A stretch of 64,000 bases of DNA from Candidatus Acetothermia bacterium (GTDB lineage Bacteria > Bipolaricaulota > Bipolaricaulia > RBG-16-55-9 > JANLFV01), in NCBI GenBank assembly GCA_024653345.1, contig JANLFV010000003.1, positions 1 through 64,000 on the forward strand. The letters are read 5' to 3'. This document shows positions 43,748 through 52,861 of the stretch, one piece after another. Numbering within the stretch: the stretch's first letter is position 1; every line of letters starts with the position of its first letter. A model generated the notes under the pieces. The model saw nothing but the letters and a program-made list of their open reading frames with translations, made no database searches and was not told the origin of the DNA. A program made the position numbers and the translations under genes.

Positions 43748-46742
43748 CGCCCTCCTCCTCGCACCGCGGGAGCCAGATCGTGACCCGGCTCCCGCGCCCC
43801 TCCTCGCTCTCGAACCGGATCTTCCCGCCGTGGTCCTCGATGATCTGCTTGCAGATCGTCAGGCCCAGGCCGGCCCCACGGGTCTTGGTGCTGAAGAGCG
43901 GCTCGAAGACCCGCGCGGCCTCCGCCGCGGGCAAGCCCGGGCCCGTATCTTCGAGCTTGACTGCCACCTCCTTCCCTCTGCGCCAAGCCCGGACGAGCAA
44001 CGCCCCTCGCCCGTCCATCGCCTCGACCGCATTGAGGATAATGTTCCGAAAGACCTGCTGGAGCTGGCGAGGGTCGGCCTCGACCCAGATCGGCCGGCTG
44101 GGGAGGGCCCTGGTTAAGCTGACCCCCTCGGGCAGCTCGGCCTCCGCCAGGACCTGGTCTACCAGCTTTTGGAGCGCGAACCTTCGCCGCTCCGGCTGCC
44201 CGCGGAAGGCGAAGCCCAACAAGTCCGCGATCTCCCGCTCGATCAGCTCCAGATGCTCGTGGACCCTCTCGCCCCGGCCCTCGAGCTTGGACTTCAGGTA
44301 GAAGACGGCGTTTCCGACCACCCCCAGGGGATTGCGCAGGCTGTGGGCGATCGCGCCGGCGAGCTGGCCGATCGCCGCCAGCCGCTCTTGCCGGAGGAGC
44401 CCCTCCTGGGCCTCTCGGAGCTCGCGGAAGTGGTGGGCATTCTCCAGGGCCACGGAGAGATGCCGAGCGAAGATCTCCAAGGTCCCTAGCTCTTCCTCGC
44501 CCATCTCTCCTAACCACGCGCTCATGAGCCAGCGCGCTTCACCTCCAACCGGAAGCGGGGCGTAGAGGACGCCGCGGACCTTCTCTTCCATCGTCTCTAC
44601 GATCTCGGGATGGGAGCGATAGAGCCGGGCGAGGAGGAGGCTCCGCTTCAGGTCGCTGCTGGCCAGGAGCGCCCGCTCCTGGAGGGCCTGGGCTACGAGC
44701 GGGCTCTGGGAGATCGGGACCCGGAACCCCTCGGGCTCACTCCCCAGCAGACCATACAGGGTCCTGATCTCCTCGCGGGGGATCGAACTATACCGCCGGA
44801 CGAGGCTCGGGCCCTCCACGGCCCAGAAAGTGAAGCGGAACCCGGCCCGGGAGAGCTCGGCCGCGGCCAGCTTCAGCAGCCCCTCCTCATCGAGGACCCC
44901 CTGGATCTTCAGGGCCACGCGGCTCAAAGCCCGGAGCCGCTCCTGCGAGGTCCGGAGGGCCTCTTCCATCTCCTTCCGCTCGGTGATCGGCATGACGACC
45001 TCCAGCACGGCGGTGACCTTGCCCTCGCCGTCGCGGATCGGGGTGGCGACGATCTTGGACCAGACCAGCTTGCCCTGTCTATCGCTTCCCACGGCTTCCG
45101 CCTCCGCGCGCGCCGCGCCCTCAAAGACCTGCCGGGCGGGGCACCACGGGCAGACGGACGGCTGCTGATTGTAGGTCTCGTAGCATGGCTTCCCCTCGAC
45201 TTCCCCGAACATCTCCTTCAGGAGACCGTTAGCCCAGACGGTCCGATAGTCGCGGGAGATGAGGGCCAGCCCCGCGCCCATCGTCCTTGCCACCAGGCTG
45301 AGCCTGTCCCGCTCGCGCTGGAGCTCCTCCGTCCGCTCGGCCACCCGCCGCTCCAGGTCGCGGTAGAGCTCGGCGTTCGTGATCGAGATCACCAGCTGGT
45401 CCGCCAGGGCCTCGAGAAGGGCCAGATCGGTCTCGTCGAAGGCGTGTGGCCGGACGCTCTCGACATTGATCCCCCCGATCACCTCCCCTCCCCTGATCAA
45501 GGGGACGCACAGCTCGGCCCTCGTCTGGGGGAAGAAGGCCTCATACCGCGGGTCGATGGGGACATCGTTGACCAGCGCCGTCCGGCCGTGGCGGACCACC
45601 CAGCTGAGCAGCCCGTGGTCAGTGATCGGGAGCCGGGCCTCGCGCGGCCCCGGGCGCTCGTAGCTCCCGGCCCAGGCCCGCCGGACCAGCTCGCCCCGCT
45701 CCTTGTCCACGGAGAAGATCAGCACATCGTGGTAATTGAAGGTCCGCTGGATCTCCTGCGCCACCTCGGTGAGGAGCTGCTCCAGGTCCAGGATCGAGGA
45801 GGCCTTCCGCGCGACTCGCTCGACGAGGAGCAATTCGGAGAGGCGCCGCTCCTCGCGGAGAAATGAGCTGAAGCGGGCCACCGCGATCCCGAGGTGGTTC
45901 GCGATCGTCTGGAGGGCCTGGAGCTGATCGTTCGAGACCCTCATCCGGCTCGGTGCGAGGAGGACGAGGAATCCCACGGCCTGATCCTGGGCCAGCAGCG
46001 GGACGACGACCACCGTCCGCAGGCCCGACTCCTTGAGGGCCGCGCGGGTGATCCGCGGCTCGCGCGTGAGGTCCTCCGAGACGAGCGGCCTCTGCAGCCT
46101 CATTGCCAGCCCGGCGAAGCCCTCATCGACCCGCTGAGGCTCTCGCTCTAGGTCCTCCAACAGAGCCGGTGGCATCCCGACATGGACCTGAGGGACGATG
46201 ATCCCGCGCTCCCGATCGACCGAGACGATCCCCCCGACGGGGAAGCCGCTGAACGCGAGGATCCGCCCCAGGGCCTCCCGGAGGCCAGTGGCGAGGTCCG
46301 GAGCGCGATCGAGGCTGAGGACGATCTCATTGAGCAGTGCCATCTCCTGGCCTTCGGACGAGCCTAGCTCGGGGAAGGCCCGATCGGCGAGGGCGATCTC
46401 CAGGCCATCGTCGTGCTCCCGGCCGAGCGCGCTCAGCGCGACCCGCCGAGGCAGCTCCGTGCCGTCACGCTTCAACAGCGGCAGGACGGCCTCCGCCTGG
46501 CCGGTAGCCCTAGCCCGGGCGAGGGCTCTCTGCCAGCGAGCTCTTGCCCCGGAGGGATAGATGGCCGAGAGGCGCTTCCCGAGCAACTCCTCTTTCCGAT
46601 AGCCGAGAAGCCCCTCGCAGGCCGGGCTGGCGAAGGAGATCCGCCCCTTTGGGTCGAGGAGCAGCACCGGCCTGCCCCTCGAGCTAGGGCCTGCACGCAC
46701 GAGCTCTCTCTTCTTGGGGAAGGACTTCCGCTCGGCCACCAT
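43740..46742 (-). CDS. Multi-sensor cytoplasmic histidine kinase (PAS-GAF-GAF-PAS-GAF-HisKA-HATPase)
   Basis: A 1000-residue soluble kinase with no membrane helix. In order: PAS (~25-120), GAF (~135-290), GAF (~305-460), a coiled coil, PAS (~482-590), GAF-like (~605-770), HisKA with phospho-acceptor His800 (GAIAHSLRNPLG) and HATPase (N904 in ILNAVEAMDG, DTGPGLP, TRGAGLGLTICKQI). The second PAS has Cys520, Cys531 and Cys534 (CYETY, VCPWCPAR), which could bind metal, an Fe-S cluster or sense redox. The ATG is only 2 bases after GGAGG, so the GTG one codon later may be used. It overlaps the response regulator. Confidence 0.93.
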   Translation of the reverse strand: MVAERKSFPKKRELVRAGPSSRGRPVLLLDPKGRISFASPACEGLLGYRKEELLGKRLSAIYPSGARARWQRALARARATGQAEAVLPLLKRDGTELPRRVALSALGREHDDGLEIALADRAFPELGSSEGQEMALLNEIVLSLDRAPDLATGLREALGRILAFSGFPVGGIVSVDRERGIIVPQVHVGMPPALLEDLEREPQRVDEGFAGLAMRLQRPLVSEDLTREPRITRAALKESGLRTVVVVPLLAQDQAVGFLVLLAPSRMRVSNDQLQALQTIANHLGIAVARFSSFLREERRLSELLLVERVARKASSILDLEQLLTEVAQEIQRTFNYHDVLIFSVDKERGELVRRAWAGSYERPGPREARLPITDHGLLSWVVRHGRTALVNDVPIDPRYEAFFPQTRAELCVPLIRGGEVIGGINVESVRPHAFDETDLALLEALADQLVISITNAELYRDLERRVAERTEELQRERDRLSLVARTMGAGLALISRDYRTVWANGLLKEMFGEVEGKPCYETYNQQPSVCPWCPARQVFEGAARAEAEAVGSDRQGKLVWSKIVATPIRDGEGKVTAVLEVVMPITERKEMEEALRTSQERLRALSRVALKIQGVLDEEGLLKLAAAELSRAGFRFTFWAVEGPSLVRRYSSIPREEIRTLYGLLGSEPEGFRVPISQSPLVAQALQERALLASSDLKRSLLLARLYRSHPEIVETMEEKVRGVLYAPLPVGGEARWLMSAWLGEMGEEELGTLEIFARHLSVALENAHHFRELREAQEGLLRQERLAAIGQLAGAIAHSLRNPLGVVGNAVFYLKSKLEGRGERVHEHLELIEREIADLLGFAFRGQPERRRFALQKLVDQVLAEAELPEGVSLTRALPSRPIWVEADPRQLQQVFRNIILNAVEAMDGRGALLVRAWRRGKEVAVKLEDTGPGLPAAEAARVFEPLFSTKTRGAGLGLTICKQIIEDHGGKIRFESEEGRGSRVTIWLPRCEEEGDG

Positions 46743-46932
46743 CGCCTCCGGCCATTACACATAGCACGGGCTGGGGGCGAGAATCTAGGGCTCCTTCACA
46801 GTCTCTTCGGCCGGCTGGCCAGCGCGCCCCTTCGCCCTTGAGGAGGGAAGGCCGGGATGAGGGCGCTGCTCACCTCAATCCTCTCCCTTCGGGGGAGGTG
46901 GAGCTCCCTATCAAAGCGTGGCTGATGGCGCG

Positions 46933-47676
46933 CTAGGGCCGGAGGAGCGAGCCGAGCGGCCCCAGGCTATAGATCGCGCCCTCGTCGGAGACCGGGTAGA
47001 CCTGAAAGGCCGCCAGGCGCTCATCGTCGAGCAGGGGCGAGAGGGTCCGCTCGCGCGTCAGGTCCGTCCCGCAGACGAGGAGGTTGAACGAGGGCTGGAC
47101 GAGCAGCCTCCGACCGCGATACTCCCCGAGGAGGAAGGCCTTGTAGGCCTCGACCCGGCCGGCCCTGCTCCGCAGCCCCACGGCCGGATGGTCGTGCCCG
47201 ATGAGGATCGACTCCGCGGCAGCGAGCTCGGCCGGGCTCGGCTCCCGGTCGCCGTGGATGATCACCAGCCCGTCCTCCACAAGCGCCTCCCTGACCTGCA
47301 GTTGCGGGGCGGCCCTCAGGAGGGACTCGACATTCTTGTCGTGGTTTCCTCGGACCAGGATCAGCTCGGCGAACCTCCTCCCGAGGAAGCGAAGGAGGGC
47401 CACGGCCTCCCGCTCCTCGTAGCGCGAGAGGGGGGCGAAGCGGTGCTTCAGGTCGCCGTTGATGATCAGCCGCTCCACCGGCCCTGCGCGGCTCAGGAGC
47501 CTCTCCAGCCGGGCCTCGACCTTCCGTAGATGGCCGGGCGGGAGGGCGACCCCCGCGAGCCGGAGCGCCTCCTCATAGCCGAGATGGAGGTCGGCGATCA
47601 CCAGGGTCTTCCGCTTGGGGAGGTAGACCGCAAGGTCGATGAGCCAGAGGTCCGGAAAGAGCTCAAGCGGCTCCAT
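46933..47676 (-). CDS. Metallophosphoesterase, archaeal-type (PH1616-like)
   Basis: A 247-residue calcineurin-like phosphoesterase. The metal ligands are visible: VIADLHLGYEEAL, INGDLKH, LVRGNHDKN, VIIHGD and LIGHDHPAV. The NHLGYE-like opening and length match the group found in archaea and some bacteria near DNA-repair helicase/ligase genes; no such partner is here. A TGG-extended TATACT element ends 7 bases before the ATG, so the mRNA is probably leaderless. On both sides of the gene, short G/C hairpins starting TCCTCTCCC (near 46873 and 47695) fill the gaps. Confidence 0.85.
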   Translation of the reverse strand: MEPLELFPDLWLIDLAVYLPKRKTLVIADLHLGYEEALRLAGVALPPGHLRKVEARLERLLSRAGPVERLIINGDLKHRFAPLSRYEEREAVALLRFLGRRFAELILVRGNHDKNVESLLRAAPQLQVREALVEDGLVIIHGDREPSPAELAAAESILIGHDHPAVGLRSRAGRVEAYKAFLLGEYRGRRLLVQPSFNLLVCGTDLTRERTLSPLLDDERLAAFQVYPVSDEGAIYSLGPLGSLLRP

Positions 47677-47683
47677 CTCGTGG

Positions 47684-47692
47684 AGTATACCA
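47684..47692 (-). promoter_or_regulatory. Extended -10 element before the metallophosphoesterase gene
   Basis: TGGTATACT on the minus strand, 7 bases from the ATG at 47676. No good -35 is seen, as expected for an extended -10. Confidence 0.4.
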
Positions 47693-47805
47693 TCTATCCT
47701 CTCCCCTCGAGGGGGGAAGGGCCGCTCGGGCCGGCGAGCTGGCGCGCAGGGGCGGACTTGCCCCCGTTGGGGAAAAGCGCTACCCTCGGGCCGAGGTGAT
47801 GGCCC

Positions 47806-49182
47806 TTGGGCGACTGGCTTGAACAGCTAGACTGGCGGGCTTATCGCGAGGAGGCGGTCGAGCTCCTCGCCGAGCTGTTGAGGATCGACACTTCCAACCC
47901 TCCGGGGCGGGAGACCGAGGCCGCGCGTTACCTGGCGAAGGTGTTCAAGAGGGAGGGCCTGAAGGGGGAGCTCCTCGAGGCCGCCCCGGGGCGGGGGAGC
48001 TTCCTCCTCCGGCTGAGCGGGCGGGGGAGCGGCCCGAAGCTGATGCTCCTCTCGCACACCGATGTCGTCCCCGTGGCCGATCCGTCGAGGTGGGACCATC
48101 CGCCCTTCTCCGGGGCCCTGGCGGACGGCTACATCTGGGGCCGCGGGGCCCTGGACATGAAGTGCCAGACGATCACCGAGGCCCTGACGGTCCTGCTCTT
48201 CAAGCGCCTCGGGCTCCAGTTCAGTGGCGAGCTGGTCTACCTCGCCGTGGCCGATGAGGAGCGGGGGGCGAAGTATGGGGCCGCCTGGCTCAAAGAGCAT
48301 CACCCCGAGCGCCTCAAGGTCGACTATGTCCTGAACGAGGGCGGCGGCGAGGCCCTCCAAGTGGGCGGGAAGACCTTCTACTCGATCGAGACGGTGGAGA
48401 AGGGGCTGTTCTGGCTGAAGGTGAAGGTGAAGGGCCGCTCGGGGCATGGCTCGGTCCCGCACGACGAGAACGCCCTGGTGAAGGCCGCCGGGCTGATCGA
48501 CCGCCTGGCCCATCACAAGTTCCCGAAGCGGATCGACGAGACCGTCCAGGAGTTCCTCACCAAGGTCCTCGGGGCCCTAGGGCCGGGAGGGGAGCAGCTC
48601 GGCCGGGCGCTGCTCGACCCGCAGCGAGAGGTGGACCTCGGGCCGTTCCTCGCCGGGACGGAGTTTGCGCTGGAGGCGATCAACGCCTTCATCCGGACGA
48701 CTGTCTCCCCGACGATGATCCAAGCCGGGGTGAAGGAGAATGTGATCCCCGACTCCTGCGAGTTCGTGCTCGACTGCCGGCTCCTCCCCGGCTCGGCGCG
48801 GGAGGAGCTCCTGGAGAAGCTCGCGGAGCTGGGGGCCGAGCTGGGGTTGAAGTTCGAGACGGAGGTCCTCCAATACCATCCCGCCTCGGGCTCGCCGCTC
48901 GGGACCGATCTCTATAGGGCGATCGAGCGGGCGCTCCGGGCCGAACTCCCGGGGACTGAGCCGGTGCCGCTCATCCTCACCGGGGCGACGGACTCCCGCT
49001 TCCTGAGGGAGCTCGGGGCCCTGGCCTACGGCCTCTGCCCGCTCTCGACGAAGATCACGCTCCACAATCGGCTGATGATGGTCCACGGGGACAACGAGCG
49101 GATCGACCCGGAGAGCCTCGAGCTCCAGGTCCGCGTCTTCACCCGGGTCGCGGCCGAGCTCCTCCAGGCCCGGACGAGATGA
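47806..49182 (+). CDS. M20 family metallopeptidase (ArgE/DapE-like)
   Basis: This zinc-dependent exo- or deacylase-type enzyme has LLRIDTSNPPGRET at the N-terminus, metal ligands in LSHTDVVPV and GRGALDMKCQ, the catalytic Glu in ADEERGAKYG, a lid/dimer domain with RSGHGSVPHDENAL, and the last His in MMVHGDNERI. The 458-residue length fits ArgE/DapE/CPG2-like M20 proteins; without an arginine or lysine operon the substrate is open. The start is TTG at 47806: GAGGTG lies 8 bases before it and an in-frame stop lies just upstream. The next gene, a subtilase, begins within its stop codon (ATGA). Confidence 0.93.
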   Translation: MGDWLEQLDWRAYREEAVELLAELLRIDTSNPPGRETEAARYLAKVFKREGLKGELLEAAPGRGSFLLRLSGRGSGPKLMLLSHTDVVPVADPSRWDHPPFSGALADGYIWGRGALDMKCQTITEALTVLLFKRLGLQFSGELVYLAVADEERGAKYGAAWLKEHHPERLKVDYVLNEGGGEALQVGGKTFYSIETVEKGLFWLKVKVKGRSGHGSVPHDENALVKAAGLIDRLAHHKFPKRIDETVQEFLTKVLGALGPGGEQLGRALLDPQREVDLGPFLAGTEFALEAINAFIRTTVSPTMIQAGVKENVIPDSCEFVLDCRLLPGSAREELLEKLAELGAELGLKFETEVLQYHPASGSPLGTDLYRAIERALRAELPGTEPVPLILTGATDSRFLRELGALAYGLCPLSTKITLHNRLMMVHGDNERIDPESLELQVRVFTRVAAELLQARTR

Positions 49183-50546
49183 CGGCTCAGCTCGAGTCGC
49201 CCGAGCGAGGGCCGGCTAATCCCATTCTGACCATGAGATCTCTGTTCGCTTCGCTCCTGTTGCTGCTGGCCTTCGGCCTCACGGGGCAAGGCGCGAGCCG
49301 GGTCCTCATCGGGCTGGAGGGCGAGCCGCTCGCGCCCGAGGCCGCAACAGCGCTGGCGAACGAACTGGCAACTCACGCCGGCCGGGTCATCCACCGCTAT
49401 GCGCTGGTCAATGTCGTCCTCGCCGAGCTGCCGGAGGAGGCGATCGCGGAGCTCGCCGAGAGCCCGGCCGTCCGGTTCATCGAGCGCGACGGCGAGGTGG
49501 CTGCCCCCGAGCCTGCGGGAGCCCAGGAGTTGAAGCTGACTTGGGAGTGGCTCCCCTGGGGAGTGGAGCGGATCGGGGCGGACAAGGTCCATCACCCGCC
49601 CGAGCGGGCAAGCGCCGCGCTCCTCCTCTTCCTGCCGCTGCTCGGCTTCAGCTTGGGGCTTGCTCGGCTCCGCCGGGCGGGGCTGGCCCTCCTCCTCGCG
49701 CTCTCGCTCGCGCTCCTGCTCTTCGGCTGCGAGCCGCCCTACATTCGGATCAGGCCGAACAGCCAGGGCTACGCCGGCGCGGGGGTGAGGGTCGCCCTCC
49801 TCGACAGCGGGATCGACCCCGAGCATCCGGACCTCCGCGGAAGTTACATTGGCGGCTACGACTTCGTGAACGGCGACTCCGAGCCGTGGGACGACAACGG
49901 GCACGGGACGGAGGTGGCGGGGATCTTGGCCGCAAGGGAGAACGGCACCGGCGTGGTGGGCGTGGCCCCGCAGGCTGAGCTGCTCGTGGTCAAGATCCTG
50001 GGGCAGGACGCCCGGGGGGCGATCAGCGATGTGATCCGCGGCCTGGAGTGGGCGGTCCAGCGAGGGGCCGAGGTGGTGAACCTCAGCCTGGGGACGCCCG
50101 AGGACTCGCCCGCGCTCCGCGAGGCGGTCCGGGCCGCTTGGGAAGCAGGGTTGGTCCTCGTCGCCGCGGCAGGGAACGAGTCGGGCAGCGTCCTCTACCC
50201 CGCCGCTTACCCCGAGGTGCTCGCCGTCTCGGGGATCGACCGGAAGGACCGGCTGGTCTGGTCCAGCAACTTCGGGCCGGAGGTCGACCTCGCCGCCCCC
50301 GGAGAAGAGCTGCCCACGAGCTATCCCCGGGGCCGGTATCGGCTGGCGACGGGGACATCCTTCGCCGCGGCCCATGTGACGGGGACGGTCGCGCTCCTCA
50401 TCTCCTCGGGCATTCGGGAGAACCGCGCGATCCGGGCCCGACTCGAGGGGACAGCCGAGGACCTCGGCCTCCCGCGGCAGCAGCAGGGGGCTGGGCTGGT
50501 CGATGCCGCTCGCGCGGTCCTGGGCGAGCCTGCGGAGGCTCGCTAA
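49179..50546 (+). CDS. Subtilisin-family (S8) protease with a membrane hairpin inserted before the catalytic core
   Basis: Residues ~20-40 are a signal peptide, ~41-108 an I9-type propeptide (ALVNVVLAELPEEAIAELAE, FIERDGEV) and ~122-138 the start of a subtilase (WEWLPWGVERIGADKVH). Instead of running directly into the catalytic core, about 58 residues follow (139-196) with two hydrophobic helices (~145-162 and 167-183), a RLRR turn and Cys184 in LLLFGC, a lipobox-like site. The core is complete: Asp209 (LLDSGID), His242 (NGHGTEVAGI), Asn333 (AAGNES) and Ser393 (GTSFAAAHVTG). ATGA coupling to the M20 gene supports the start at 49179; an ATG at 49233 would give a shorter signal peptide. Confidence 0.92.
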   Translation: MTAQLESPERGPANPILTMRSLFASLLLLLAFGLTGQGASRVLIGLEGEPLAPEAATALANELATHAGRVIHRYALVNVVLAELPEEAIAELAESPAVRFIERDGEVAAPEPAGAQELKLTWEWLPWGVERIGADKVHHPPERASAALLLFLPLLGFSLGLARLRRAGLALLLALSLALLLFGCEPPYIRIRPNSQGYAGAGVRVALLDSGIDPEHPDLRGSYIGGYDFVNGDSEPWDDNGHGTEVAGILAARENGTGVVGVAPQAELLVVKILGQDARGAISDVIRGLEWAVQRGAEVVNLSLGTPEDSPALREAVRAAWEAGLVLVAAAGNESGSVLYPAAYPEVLAVSGIDRKDRLVWSSNFGPEVDLAAPGEELPTSYPRGRYRLATGTSFAAAHVTGTVALLISSGIRENRAIRARLEGTAEDLGLPRQQQGAGLVDAARAVLGEPAEAR

Positions 50547-50548
50547 GG

Positions 50549-50577
50549 TTGCGCCTGCAATCGGAGCTAGGTATAAT
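50549..50577 (+). promoter_or_regulatory. Predicted leaderless promoter of tig-clpP
   Basis: TTGCGC (50549-50554), 17-base spacer, TATAAT (50572-50577); 8 bases (CAGCACAG) to the ATG at 50586 and no Shine-Dalgarno site. Confidence 0.65.
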
Positions 50578-50585
50578 CAGCACAG

Positions 50586-51797
50586 ATGAAGACGAAGGTC
50601 GAGGAGAAGGGGCCGACTAAGCGGCTGGTCGAGGTCGAGCTTCCCCCGGAAATCGTGGCTCGGAAGCTCGAAGAGGCCTATCGCCGGGCAGCGCGGGAGG
50701 TGAGTGTCCCCGGCTTCCGGCGCGGCCATGCCCCGCGCGCGCTGCTCGAGGCCCAATTCGGGCGGGACTTCCTCTACGGAGACTCGCAAGAGGAGCTAGT
50801 CCGGGAGTATCTCCCTCAAGCCCTGAAGGAACTCGACCTCCGCCCGGTGGTCGAGCCCCAGGCCAAGGTCCTCCAGTTCGAGGAGGGGAAGCCGCTGATC
50901 TTCCAGGCTGAGGTCGAGGTGCTCCCCGAGGTGGAGGTCGACGACTACTGGGGGATCGAGGTCGAGGAGATCCCCAAGCCGGAGGCTGGGGAGAAGGCGA
51001 TCGCGGCCGAGCTCGACCGCCTCCGGCGCGCGCACGCCACGCTGATCCCTAAGGAGGGCGGCGTGGCCGAGCCGGGGGATGTGGCGATCGTGACCGAGCG
51101 GGTCGTCGACGGGCGGGGCCGGACCCTCCGCGAGAGCCAGGAGGTCGAGTGGGAGGTCGAAGAGAAGGACAAGCTCCTCGGGAGGCGAGTGGGGGAGACG
51201 GTCGAGGTCGCGCTGGGCAAGGGCGAGCGAGGCCTGGTGAAGATCGAGGAGCTGAAGCGGGTCGAGCTCCCGCCGCTCGACGATGCCTTCGCGAAGGAGT
51301 GCGGCTATGCCAGCCTGGAAGAGCTCCGCCGGAAGGTGACCGAGGAGATAAATGCGCGGCTGGAGGAGGAGCATGAGTGCGCGATGAAGCTGTCGGTCCT
51401 GGACGAGCTGATCGACCGGACGGCCCTCACCATCCCCGAGCGGCTGGTCGAGGAGTCGCTCGAGGAGGACCTCAAGCCGCTGCGCGAGGCGGGCCTTCCG
51501 CCCCTGACCGAGGAGGAGTTGGCCGAGGAGCGGCGCCGGCGGGTCCGGGCGATCAAGCGCGAGCTGGTCCTGGCCGCGATCAAGCGCCGCGAGGGCTTGG
51601 AGCTCTCCGACGAGGAGTTCGAGGAGGAGCTAGAGAAGGAGGCGGCCCGGCGCGGAGTGGACCTCCCGAAGCTCAAGGGGCTCCTCGAGCGAGAGGGCGG
51701 GCTGAAGGAGTTCCGCCGGAGCCTCGAGGACCAGCGGGTCCTCGACCTCCTCTACAAGAGGGCTAAGATCGTCAAGAGGGGGAAGAAGCATGACTAG
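50586..51797 (+). CDS. tig: Trigger factor with a reduced PPIase domain
   Basis: Trigger factor is the ribosome-bound chaperone at the exit tunnel. The N-terminal ribosome-binding domain has the signature [16 protein letters not shown] (E. coli GFRxGKxP, His replaces Lys). The C-terminal arm domain is complete ([18 protein letters not shown] to [12 protein letters not shown]). The middle FKBP-type domain is much shorter than usual: [20 protein letters not shown] goes almost directly to [15 protein letters not shown], so the FKBP active-site hairpins are mostly lost and prolyl isomerase activity is doubtful. Length 403 against about 430. It overlaps clpP by 8 bases. Confidence 0.92.
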   Translation: MKTKVEEKGPTKRLVEVELPPEIVARKLEEAYRRAAREVSVPGFRRGHAPRALLEAQFGRDFLYGDSQEELVREYLPQALKELDLRPVVEPQAKVLQFEEGKPLIFQAEVEVLPEVEVDDYWGIEVEEIPKPEAGEKAIAAELDRLRRAHATLIPKEGGVAEPGDVAIVTERVVDGRGRTLRESQEVEWEVEEKDKLLGRRVGETVEVALGKGERGLVKIEELKRVELPPLDDAFAKECGYASLEELRRKVTEEINARLEEEHECAMKLSVLDELIDRTALTIPERLVEESLEEDLKPLREAGLPPLTEEELAEERRRRVRAIKRELVLAAIKRREGLELSDEEFEEELEKEAARRGVDLPKLKGLLEREGGLKEFRRSLEDQRVLDLLYKRAKIVKRGKKHD

Positions 51798-52389
51798 GCT
51801 GCAGATCCCGTTCGTGATCGACCGGACCGGCCAGTTCGAGCGGGCCTACGACATCTACTCCCGCCTCCTGGAGGAGCGGATCATCTTCGTCAAGGATGTG
51901 ATCGACGACTATGTCGCGGACCTGGTGATCGCCCAGATGCTGTTCCTTGACTCCAAGGACTCCGAGCGGGAGATCAACCTCTACATCAACACCCCGGGGG
52001 GGATCGTGACCGCCGGGCTGGCGATCTACGACACGATGCAGTTCGTGAAGAGCCCGGTCAAGACCATCTGCATCGGCCAGGCGGCCTCGATCGGGGCGGT
52101 CCTCCTGGCCGCGGGGACGAAGGGGAAGCGCTTTTCCCTGCCCAACTCGCGCATCCTGATCCATCAGCCGATGGGGGTGGCCCAGGGCCAGGCGGTCGAT
52201 GTGAAGATCCACGCCGAGCACTTGCTCGAGGTCCGGGACCAGATCAACCGGATCCTCGCCCAGCATACGGGCCAGCCGATCGAGCGGATCGAGAAGGACA
52301 CGGACCGCGACTTCTTCATGACCCCGGAGGAGGCCCAAGACTACGGCCTGATCGACGAGATCATCCGCCCGAAGAAGGACACTGAGTGA
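51790..52389 (+). CDS. clpP: ATP-dependent Clp protease proteolytic subunit
   Basis: ClpP forms the 14-mer peptidase chamber. The 199-residue protein has the catalytic Ser100 ([15 protein letters not shown]), His125 ([10 protein letters not shown]) and an Asp near 174 ([12 protein letters not shown]), and the handle helix. There is no long propeptide. In many bacteria clpX follows tig-clpP; here the next gene is convergent, so clpX must be elsewhere. The start lies inside tig. Confidence 0.97.
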   Translation: MTRLQIPFVIDRTGQFERAYDIYSRLLEERIIFVKDVIDDYVADLVIAQMLFLDSKDSEREINLYINTPGGIVTAGLAIYDTMQFVKSPVKTICIGQAASIGAVLLAAGTKGKRFSLPNSRILIHQPMGVAQGQAVDVKIHAEHLLEVRDQINRILAQHTGQPIERIEKDTDRDFFMTPEEAQDYGLIDEIIRPKKDTE

Positions 52390-52543
52390 AGCACCGGGGC
52401 TTTCCAAGAGATCCCGGCCGTTGTCACCTTGCTTGGTGATGCTGCGCCCACGGGAGGCAGACCGGCTCTGGAGCTCGAACCAAGACCGAACTGAGCTGGG
52501 GTCAACGTTGGCCGTTGGCGCTCGCAGGGCCCGACGGCATCAG

Positions 52544-52861
52544 CTAGGCGGCAACTCTCTCAGCTCGAGCCAGCTTCTCCAGATACCACCACCAGTGAGA
52601 GGGCGGGACCTTGGCGCGCCTCCTGGCCTCTAGGGGGCTAGTCACCTGGAGCAGGCTTTCGTAGAACCTCGCGACATTATCGAGGAAGAGAGCGTCAGCT
52701 CGCTCGAGAGCCTCCCTCTCCAGGTCGGTCAAGTCCGGCTCCGATCTTGCGAGCTTGCTCCGCGTATCTAGCAGCTCCAGGACCTCGAACCCACTCACCT
52801 CAGGATGCTGGACACCGATTGTATAGCTCTTCAACAGAGTCTCTCTCTTTACTTCTCCCAT
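52544..52861 (-). CDS. Hypothetical protein, second gene of a two-gene cassette
   Basis: I do not recognise this 105-residue protein. It is charged and mostly helical, with no membrane segment: TLLKSYTIGVQHPEVSGFEV, then EREALERADALFLDNVARFY and an aromatic ending PSHWWWYLEKLARAE. It overlaps the gene upstream by 13 bases, so the two are one unit with coupled translation. Size and order suggest a toxin-antitoxin-like pair, but that is inference only. Confidence 0.6.
   Translation of the reverse strand: MGEVKRETLLKSYTIGVQHPEVSGFEVLELLDTRSKLARSEPDLTDLEREALERADALFLDNVARFYESLLQVTSPLEARRRAKVPPSHWWWYLEKLARAERVAA

Noticed and set aside
46743-46932. Promoter of the histidine kinase gene
   Set aside because: TATGTG/TAATGG-like strings are present but no -35 partner; not supported.
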